DNA of 11,554 bases from positions 1-11,554 of the forward strand of contig JAVBOF010000022.1 in assembly GCA_031550915.1 (NCBI GenBank). The letters run 5' to 3'. Positions within the stretch are counted from its first letter, which is position 1. The number at the start of each line of letters is the position of its first letter. The notes beneath the pieces were generated by a model. That model did no database searches. It was not told the origin of the DNA and worked only from the letters and a program-made list of their open reading frames with translations. Source of the DNA: JAVBOF01 sp031550915 (lineage in GTDB: Bacteria > Bacillota > Clostridia > Christensenellales > MGBC116941). The translations under genes were made by a program, and so were the position numbers. This document shows, one piece after another, positions 7,181 to 11,554 of the stretch.

Positions 7181-7188
7181 ATTCCCGT

Positions 7189-7204
7189 TGTTCCACGTGG
7201 AACA
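7189..7204 (+). other. parS: parS site 2 (fully palindromic variant)
   Basis: TGTTCCACGTGGAACA differs from site 1 at one position and is a perfect palindrome. It lies 24 bp centre to centre from site 1, a little over two helical turns. It keeps the CACGTG core and the TGTT/AACA ends that ParB contacts. Confidence 0.88.
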
Positions 7205-7217
7205 TTTTTTTATCTCT

Positions 7218-7973
7218 CTAATATATGCCCTTGATCATGTTCGTTAAAAAGTTTGATTTGAAGAACAGTGACCCGAATGCCGAATCGTCAAATAGTTTTG
7301 ATATTATAAGGTCTGGCCTTAAACCTGTTGTAGTGGCGGTAGGATCCACGGGCGGCACAGGTATCATGGTTATTATCGCTGGGACGATCATGCAGACTAC
7401 AAAGATCACAAACACACCGCGGACAAACCCAAACGCGCCGCCTATAACGCTATCAAATTGCTTTAATACCGGAAAACGTACCACATAATTCAGGCCATGC
7501 ACAATGATCGCCAGGGCTATTCTTATTATAAGAAACAGAATTAGAAAGCATATGATGTTCGCAATGAATATAGTAATCGTTTCGTTATAATACTGACCAA
7601 TATTGACTATATCTGTCCCCGCAAATACCTTGCCTGTTATATTGGATTTCAATATCGAATCAAGTGGCGTGGGCAGGTTCTGACTTTTTTCTACAATATT
7701 CGATACGACGTCTGGCGATAAGTTGGCAACATTGGACATCCTGTCTCCAACTACGACTATCTTTTCAGAGCCTTCCACATAATAGCGCAGGGTCGGGTAG
7801 ATATAATTGTTTGCGTCCATCCACGCTGAAAGTTTCGGATACCACAGGTATGCTCCAAACAGGGAAACAAAAAATGCAGCCAAATTGCATATTGAAACGA
7901 TAAACCCTCCGTGCAATCCCGCCAGCACAAATATTATCAGTATCGCTATAATTGAATAATCAAGAACGTTCAT
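7218..7973 (-). CDS. CvpA family membrane protein
   Basis: This is a 251-residue integral membrane protein of the CvpA (colicin V production) family. E. coli CvpA is needed for colicin V production; the role in Firmicutes is not settled, with envelope or surface functions suggested. The N-terminus NVLDYSIIAILIIFVLAGLHGGFI (2-25) is the family's first helix. A second helix lies at about 27-45, a long one at 132-157, and the conserved QFDSVIGGAFGFVRG turn leads into the last helix (about 171-205). A loop of some 85 mainly polar residues between helices two and three is larger than in short CvpA proteins. It starts with GGAGGAAAG before ATG, 13 bases after the upstream gene, so the two are likely one operon. 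It terminates at the parS hairpin. Confidence 0.85.
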   Translation of the reverse strand: MNVLDYSIIAILIIFVLAGLHGGFIVSICNLAAFFVSLFGAYLWYPKLSAWMDANNYIYPTLRYYVEGSEKIVVVGDRMSNVANLSPDVVSNIVEKSQNLPTPLDSILKSNITGKVFAGTDIVNIGQYYNETITIFIANIICFLILFLIIRIALAIIVHGLNYVVRFPVLKQFDSVIGGAFGFVRGVFVIFVVCMIVPAIITMIPVPPVDPTATTTGLRPDLIISKLFDDSAFGSLFFKSNFLTNMIKGIY

Positions 7974-7986
7974 CTTTCCTCCAGTG

Positions 7987-9183
7987 TCACTCAGGCATTT
8001 TAATCAGGTACATGCCATCGGTCTTTTGTAAAATCAGATTTTTCCCACCGAAAACCGAATATGCTTCGGTTGCGGGCGTGCCTAAATCATACTTTTTCAT
8101 TTCTCCGCCATTCTGGTCAAATGCGTACATTGTGCTCTCGGTAATACAAAAAAGCCTATCCTTGCTTAAAAAAACACCAAAACATAGCGGCGGTAAATTA
8201 AATGACGCTTCGCCGTCAGGTAAAGTCAAAATCCTCACCGTATTGAAAGAATCGGCATTGCCGCCTTCTTTCCTAGGGACATACGCAAATATGGCCTTTT
8301 TATCATCAGTCCAAAATATATCCTGGATCCTCCAGCCGTAGACCAGTTGATTCGCCTGCAAAACGCCTAACAAATCGTAAGTCATAAGATTGTTTGTGCC
8401 CAAGACATAGATCAGATTATTTTTGTATTCAATCCTTTCGGGTATCTGCCCATCTATAGTCGTTACGCCGGTAAGTGAATCCTTTTTAATATTATAGGTG
8501 TTTATCTTGGAAACCGGCGCCACCTCGGTATCTATAACCAGTGTCCAAAGCGAATCCTCCAGCTCAGTTGCGAACCCGAAGTTCAATATCCTCTCCGTAT
8601 TAAAATCCAGCGTTTTAATCTCATTGCCACTAGAATCGAACACAACAAGGATACTTTTCTCCTGCGCGTTCTGAGTCAATATACCAATTGATGCCCTGGC
8701 GCAGACCACTTTGTCCAGTTTTGCCAGCAAAGGCTTCTTAAACAGCAGTTTCCCATTACAGTCAAATACGGCGAGATTTGTATTGTCGTATGCTGCAGCC
8801 AAGGTTTCCGAAACCTCGATTTTATTTGGTTGGAAATCGATCTGTAGTTTCCAAAGTTCTTTGCCTGATGCGTCCAACGCCAAAACTTCCGGTTCATTAT
8901 AGCATATCAGTATCTGACCGTTTGATGCAAACGGGGCTCCGTCTGCAAATGGCAACGGAATTCCGCTCTCACTTGAAAGCGAATTAGCTTTGGGTTGGGC
9001 GAGCCAAATACATAATCCAGCGATTAACAGAACCAGAATAATGCAAACCGTCAGGAAAATCGGATTCAGACGTATCCTCCTCTTCCCTTTGCTCCTATTC
9101 TTCGTTCCGCCGGGGAAATCGTATCGCGATCCATCGGATTTACCCGGGGAATATCTGTTGTTCCTGCTTACATATCTCGCCAA
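7987..9183 (-). CDS. Membrane-anchored propeller-like protein, probable DUF5711 family
   Basis: No enzyme is recognised. The protein has a basic N-terminal stretch with KNRSKGKRRIR, one membrane helix (about 41-62), then an outside domain of about 335 residues. That domain contains repeated units of the PQQ/quinoprotein type: VLALDASGKELWKL, LAVFDCNGKLLFKK, ILVVFDSSGNEIKTL and MYAFDQNGGEMKKY. This looks like a beta-propeller. The layout, and the position directly before a CvpA-family gene, fit the clostridial DUF5711 family, recalled from memory. I chose the TTG at 9183 (398 residues) because TGGGG lies seven bases upstream. An ATG at 9213 has no ribosome binding site, and the open frame up to 9300 would overlap the divergent gene. 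Exact start uncertain. Confidence 0.78.
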   Translation of the reverse strand: MARYVSRNNRYSPGKSDGSRYDFPGGTKNRSKGKRRIRLNPIFLTVCIILVLLIAGLCIWLAQPKANSLSSESGIPLPFADGAPFASNGQILICYNEPEVLALDASGKELWKLQIDFQPNKIEVSETLAAAYDNTNLAVFDCNGKLLFKKPLLAKLDKVVCARASIGILTQNAQEKSILVVFDSSGNEIKTLDFNTERILNFGFATELEDSLWTLVIDTEVAPVSKINTYNIKKDSLTGVTTIDGQIPERIEYKNNLIYVLGTNNLMTYDLLGVLQANQLVYGWRIQDIFWTDDKKAIFAYVPRKEGGNADSFNTVRILTLPDGEASFNLPPLCFGVFLSKDRLFCITESTMYAFDQNGGEMKKYDLGTPATEAYSVFGGKNLILQKTDGMYLIKMPE

Positions 9184-9272
9184 ATTATTACCCCAACTGC
9201 ATTGTAATGTCATGCACAAACGATTATTGGAATATATATCACCATAATACACATTTAGGATGTGGTTTATAC
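9184..9272. promoter_or_regulatory. Divergent intergenic region
   Basis: These 89 bases separate the propeller-protein gene (minus) from the unrecognised gene (plus). The stretch is AT-rich with several -10-like hexamers (CATAAT on plus, TACAAT on minus), but no convincing -35/-10 pair in either direction. It must hold at least one promoter if the divergent reading is right. Confidence 0.35.
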
Positions 9273-9749
9273 ATGTACACAAATATTTCAAAAAAATCAA
9301 AGCGCCCCAACATTCGCGTCATCTGTACCAACAAGGTCATTACAAGGCACAAGTTGGAGGAAAATATTCAAAAAAGCACTTCAAAGATCAACGGTTCTCT
9401 TCTTTGTCGCAAGATCGAACTTCTTTTTCAGAATGAAATCTCAACCGGTAAAAATGGTATAGCGCTTGTCTTTCCATCGGGTGAAGAGCTTTCATCCTCC
9501 GTTAGGTTCCGTTTAGGTCCGTATATGCATCAATGGCTATATTACTTTTCATCTTTCCCTCCGGATGATAAAAACCTTACTGTCTTTCAAATATGCGGCC
9601 GGTACTCGAGCAAGCAATCGATCAGCATAAAGCCTATATCAGCAGGCTATGCTATAATCGGCACTTTTAACAGCCGCTCTAACATGGATTTTATAGCCTA
9701 TAATATCTGCAATGCAATACGCTGGGCGATTTGCCGGGTAGTTGTATAG
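9273..9749 (+). CDS. Hypothetical protein of 158 residues, no family recognised
   Basis: I do not recognise this protein. It fills a gap between two minus-strand genes for which no long minus-strand frame exists. Its third codon positions look mixed in the way of the neighbouring genes. The ATG is preceded by AGGATGTG, one mismatch from AGGAGGTG, at eight bases. There is no signal peptide or membrane helix. The N-terminus is basic (KKSKRPNIRV). Five cysteines (18, 45, 108, 146, 154) are scattered without a metal-site pattern. The middle holds aromatic and glycine residues (FRLGPYMHQWLYYFSSFPPDDKN, 79-101), and the C-terminus ends RWAICRVVV. It stops 6 bases before the convergent lipid kinase stop. 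It could also be a chance open frame. Confidence 0.55.
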   Translation: MYTNISKKSKRPNIRVICTNKVITRHKLEENIQKSTSKINGSLLCRKIELLFQNEISTGKNGIALVFPSGEELSSSVRFRLGPYMHQWLYYFSSFPPDDKNLTVFQICGRYSSKQSISIKPISAGYAIIGTFNSRSNMDFIAYNICNAIRWAICRVVV

Positions 9750-9755
9750 CGATGG

Positions 9756-10640
9756 TCAAACCGCATTTACCTTTGGCGTAAAGAATCTCAGTTTTCTCGG
9801 AGCAATTCTAAAATTTGCGGGTGTGCTGCTCCGCAATTCGCCGTCAAGGTTCAAAACGTTTTCGCTGTCTGCATCAATATCTACGCTATTGGCTTTAAAA
9901 TGCTCGATTATATCCATATCCATATGTGTACCTTTAATTACCTTTGGTAATATAATAGGTATCTGCCACTTCGGTACCCATTTTATTATGACAACGTCCA
10001 GTAGGTCGTCATGTATGCTCGCGCCCGGCGCTATTCTCATACCTCCGCCATACCTTCCATTATTCGCCACTGCTAAAAGCAAAATATCCCTGTCCAATTT
10101 AAAATCATTTGCCCTTATGCATATACTCTTTTTCTTTGCGCTGAATATCGCGATTATAACTGCAAGTGCGTATGCCGTAAGTCCCCTGAGATATTTTCTT
10201 GTAATTCTATTGCACTTTATCACCTCGACGTCAAACCCCATACCCGCAACGTTCACAAAAGCGCGATCATTAGCCATGCCTATATCAAAATCGTCTGTGA
10301 ATCCATCCAAAATGATATCCAACGCCTTTTCCGGATGCAGCGGCACTCCAAGCGAAGTTACAAAATCATTACCCGTTCCGCCCGGTATAATTCCGATAGG
10401 CTTTTCCGTATCAAGTAGCCCATTTATTGCCTCGGAGACAGTGCCGTCCCCGCCGACTATTGCAATGGCCTTTGTCTCTCCCTCTGATATCTCCTTTGCA
10501 AGCGTTGTGGCGTGCCCGGGAGCCTTAGTATAAACTGTTTCGTATTTAATCCCCTTTCTTTCCAATATAGTAGAAAGGTTTTTCATAATGTCCTTTGTTC
10601 GTCCATTCCCTGCCATCGGGTTCACAATAAAAGTCAGCAT
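9756..10640 (-). CDS. Diacylglycerol kinase family lipid kinase (YegS/DgkB type)
   Basis: This soluble or membrane-associated kinase belongs to the DAGK_cat/LCB5 family. In Firmicutes the homologue DgkB phosphorylates diacylglycerol to phosphatidic acid, recycling the diacylglycerol left by lipoteichoic acid synthesis; YegS-type members accept other lipids. Signatures are the N-terminal VNPMAGNGR (6-14), nucleotide-binding GGDGTVSEAINGL (63-75) and PGGTGNDF (86-93). Further on are GGGMRIAPGAS (198-208) and NLDGE (264-268). The 294-residue length is typical. The ATG has TGGAGA upstream and begins 16 bases after the sortase stop, suggesting one operon. The substrate cannot be decided from sequence. 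Confidence 0.9.
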   Translation of the reverse strand: MLTFIVNPMAGNGRTKDIMKNLSTILERKGIKYETVYTKAPGHATTLAKEISEGETKAIAIVGGDGTVSEAINGLLDTEKPIGIIPGGTGNDFVTSLGVPLHPEKALDIILDGFTDDFDIGMANDRAFVNVAGMGFDVEVIKCNRITRKYLRGLTAYALAVIIAIFSAKKKSICIRANDFKLDRDILLLAVANNGRYGGGMRIAPGASIHDDLLDVVIIKWVPKWQIPIILPKVIKGTHMDMDIIEHFKANSVDIDADSENVLNLDGELRSSTPANFRIAPRKLRFFTPKVNAV

Positions 10641-10656
10641 TTTATCTCCATTTTTT

Positions 10657-11307
10657 CTATATCTGATCTTTCCGCTTCATAACCACTATATATCTGTGAT
10701 CAGATGTCCCAATTGTCTTTTGAAAGGTTCCTGCGCACGTAATCAAAGTTGTGTGCGGTTCCCCGCCAAGGTCCATTATCCAATCAGGTGCTTCATCCAA
10801 CGAAAACTCATAAGTGTCTGTAACTAAAAAAGATTCCCTTTTGCCATCCTGATATTCGATTATTACCTCGTCTTCCTTTACGAGGTCTTTTATATACTCA
10901 AATTTGCCTTTTTTTCCTTTCCACACTCTGTGTCCGGCCAAAATAGAATTACCGGGACCGCCTGGCGACGAACCCGGCTCATACCATGCAACAATATCAG
11001 CGGACGGTATTGTATCCATCCTGCCTTCATTATCCTTGCCAACCGGTTGAATATCCGCCGTTATACCCATATCCACAAGCTCTATTTTTACAGGAGGCGG
11101 CGGATTCGGTATCTCCGGCGTTGCTTCAGGGGCTTGCCCAACCGTTGGCGCAGTTGTTATCACTTGCGAATTAACGCTTACAATAGGCTGCTGCGCGATA
11201 TCCGTCGGCTTTATAGCAGTTGCATTTGCCTCATCTTTTCTTGCACATGAAGACAAGCAAAGCAAGGCAATAATGAGTATTAAAACACAAAAACGCTTCA
11301 TTTTCAA
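10657..11307 (-). CDS. Lipoprotein sortase, class F-like
   Basis: This is a predicted extracytoplasmic cysteine transpeptidase of the sortase family. The signal peptide ends in a lipobox LSSC with C21 as the lipidated cysteine. A Pro/Thr/Ala-rich linker (about 30-72, with NPPPP) leads to the sortase domain. Catalytic residues are visible: H126 in LAGHR, C191 in TLITC and R205 in DHRYIVV. The compact domain and the WY.PGSSPGGPGNSILAGH stretch resemble class F sortases. The start is TTG at 11307, with AGGAG six bases upstream; the in-frame ATG two codons later has poorer spacing. Sortases are usually held by a membrane helix, so lipidation is less common. No LPXTG-type substrate or pilin is in the window. 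It is first in an operon with the lipid kinase. Confidence 0.87.
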   Translation of the reverse strand: MKMKRFCVLILIIALLCLSSCARKDEANATAIKPTDIAQQPIVSVNSQVITTAPTVGQAPEATPEIPNPPPPVKIELVDMGITADIQPVGKDNEGRMDTIPSADIVAWYEPGSSPGGPGNSILAGHRVWKGKKGKFEYIKDLVKEDEVIIEYQDGKRESFLVTDTYEFSLDEAPDWIMDLGGEPHTTLITCAGTFQKTIGTSDHRYIVVMKRKDQI

Positions 11308-11324
11308 TCTTCACTCCTCTTATT

Positions 11325-11333
11325 ATTATAACA
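11325..11333 (-). promoter_or_regulatory. Possible extended -10 element for the sortase operon
   Basis: On the minus strand TGT precedes a perfect TATAAT (11330-11325). It is very close to the ribosome binding site, so the leader would be only about 10 bases. There is no good -35 box. The call is tentative. Confidence 0.35.
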
Positions 11334-11432
11334 TAGTTGTAAATATTTTTGCATTCAGTAAGACACTTCCGGTTTTTTTGATATTCAGATATAAAAAATA
11401 TCAGAAATCCATCCAATGAATGCTAAATAAGC

Positions 11433-11461
11433 TTGTATTTAATCTATTAAAAGTATATAAT
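11433..11461 (+). promoter_or_regulatory. Candidate acyl-CoA dehydrogenase promoter
   Basis: TTGTAT (11433-11438) and a perfect TATAAT (11456-11461) are separated by 17 bases, 42 bases before the ATG. The predicted transcript start is near 11468. Confidence 0.6.
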
Positions 11462-11470
11462 AATTCCTGT

Positions 11471-11488
11471 TTGACATTTTATTAACAA
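11471..11488 (+). promoter_or_regulatory. Candidate Rex operator
   Basis: TTGACATTTTATTAACAA fits the clostridial/Bacillus Rex box TTGTTAA-N4-TTAACAA at 11 of 14 defined positions. The right half is perfect and the outer TTG/CAA are present. It lies just downstream of the predicted transcription start and upstream of the ribosome binding site, a position suited to blocking transcription. Confidence 0.5.
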
Positions 11489-11503
11489 AGTTGGAGGATT
11501 ACA

Positions 11504-11554
11504 ATGGATTTCAGTTTATCCAAGCAACAGGAAATGGTTCGCACCCTAATGCGC
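11504..11554 (+). CDS. Acyl-CoA dehydrogenase, N-terminal fragment (partial)
   Basis: Only 17 codons are present, reading MDFSLSKQQEMVRTLMR. This matches the opening helix of short-chain and butyryl-CoA dehydrogenases (typically MDF.LTKEQ.....). These FAD enzymes interconvert acyl-CoA and enoyl-CoA and, in clostridia, work with electron transfer flavoprotein in butyrate formation. The ribosome binding site TTGGAGG lies 7 bases upstream. The promoter and a candidate Rex box are in the 196-base divergent gap shared with the sortase gene. The assignment rests on a short stretch, and the chain-length specificity cannot be told. Confidence 0.75.
   Translation, partial: MDFSLSKQQEMVRTLMR

Larger units (their letters stand above)
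7160..7211. terminator. Bidirectional terminator formed by the two parS sites
   Basis: Bases 7160-7181 pair with 7188-7209: 22 positions with one A-C mismatch (7176/7193) around a six-base loop. On the plus strand the stem ends in T7 (7205-7211), 6 bases after the parB stop. On the minus strand it ends in T5, 8 bases after the CvpA-family stop. Position, pairing and U-tracts all fit termination of both convergent transcripts. Confidence 0.8.

Noticed and set aside
9184..9300. N-terminal extension of the propeller protein to 9300
   Set aside because: The extra 39 residues include cysteine-rich, unlikely sequence, no ribosome binding site supports the start, and the stretch would overlap the divergent gene.
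9742..10533. 263-residue plus-strand open frame opposite the lipid kinase
   Set aside because: It mirrors a clear kinase gene with all motifs intact; its serine- and proline-rich composition is typical of an antisense frame.
11379..11403. Seven-pair hairpin in the sortase/acyl-CoA dehydrogenase gap
   Set aside because: It is all AT but for one pair, has an 11-base loop, and no T-run follows it in either direction, so it is not a terminator. It is likely chance in AT-rich DNA.
11231..11416. 61-residue minus-strand open frame overlapping the sortase start
   Set aside because: It overlaps the signal peptide region of the sortase in another frame and has no motif; the sortase frame is supported by lipobox and catalytic residues.
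11471..11476. TTGACA as a -35 box for the acyl-CoA dehydrogenase gene
   Set aside because: A -10 box at 17 bases would fall on the ribosome binding site. TTGTAT-17-TATAAT just upstream is better placed.

Overview
The window looks like chromosomal backbone from an anaerobic, low-to-middle GC Firmicute of the class Clostridia. This is inferred from gene content: Rex, ATP-type PEP carboxykinase, a ParABS locus with the Bacillus/Clostridium-type parS sequence, a CvpA-family gene next to a lipid-anchored style neighbourhood, a sortase, and the start of an acyl-CoA dehydrogenase. Strong purine-rich ribosome binding sites and frequent TTG starts fit the same group. I see no phage, plasmid, insertion sequence, CRISPR array, rRNA or tRNA.

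Layout from left to right. On the minus strand lie the 5' end of rho (1-141) with its own promoter, then pckA (444-2018) with a clear hairpin terminator. Next is a compact minus-strand operon, rex > yjbQ > ksgA (4172 down to 2254), whose genes overlap by 8 bases at each junction. Upstream of it are two short chromate-transporter (CHR family) half-genes, chr1 > chr2 (5355 down to 4239). The first carries an apparent single-base frameshift near its 3' end. From a divergent promoter region (5356-5546) parA and parB run on the plus strand. Immediately after parB are two parS sites arranged as a large inverted repeat followed by T7, so they can also act as a bidirectional terminator toward the convergent gene.

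The right part holds a minus-strand pair, a DUF5711-like membrane-anchored propeller protein followed by a CvpA-family membrane protein (9183 down to 7218). A plus-strand gene of unknown function follows (9273-9749). Then comes a minus-strand pair, a lipoprotein-type sortase followed by a diacylglycerol-kinase-family lipid kinase (11307 down to 9756). The window ends in the first 17 codons of a plus-strand acyl-CoA dehydrogenase.

How it fits together. ParA, ParB and the two parS sites form a complete chromosome partition system, which suggests the window lies in the origin-proximal part of the chromosome. Rex senses NADH/NAD+, and a Rex-box-like sequence sits just downstream of the acyl-CoA dehydrogenase promoter. 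The window may therefore contain both a redox regulator and one of its targets. Most of the window is ordinary housekeeping. The items most worth a second look are the parS-terminator fusion, the frameshift in chr1, the candidate Rex box, the lipobox sortase and the unrecognised 158-residue protein.
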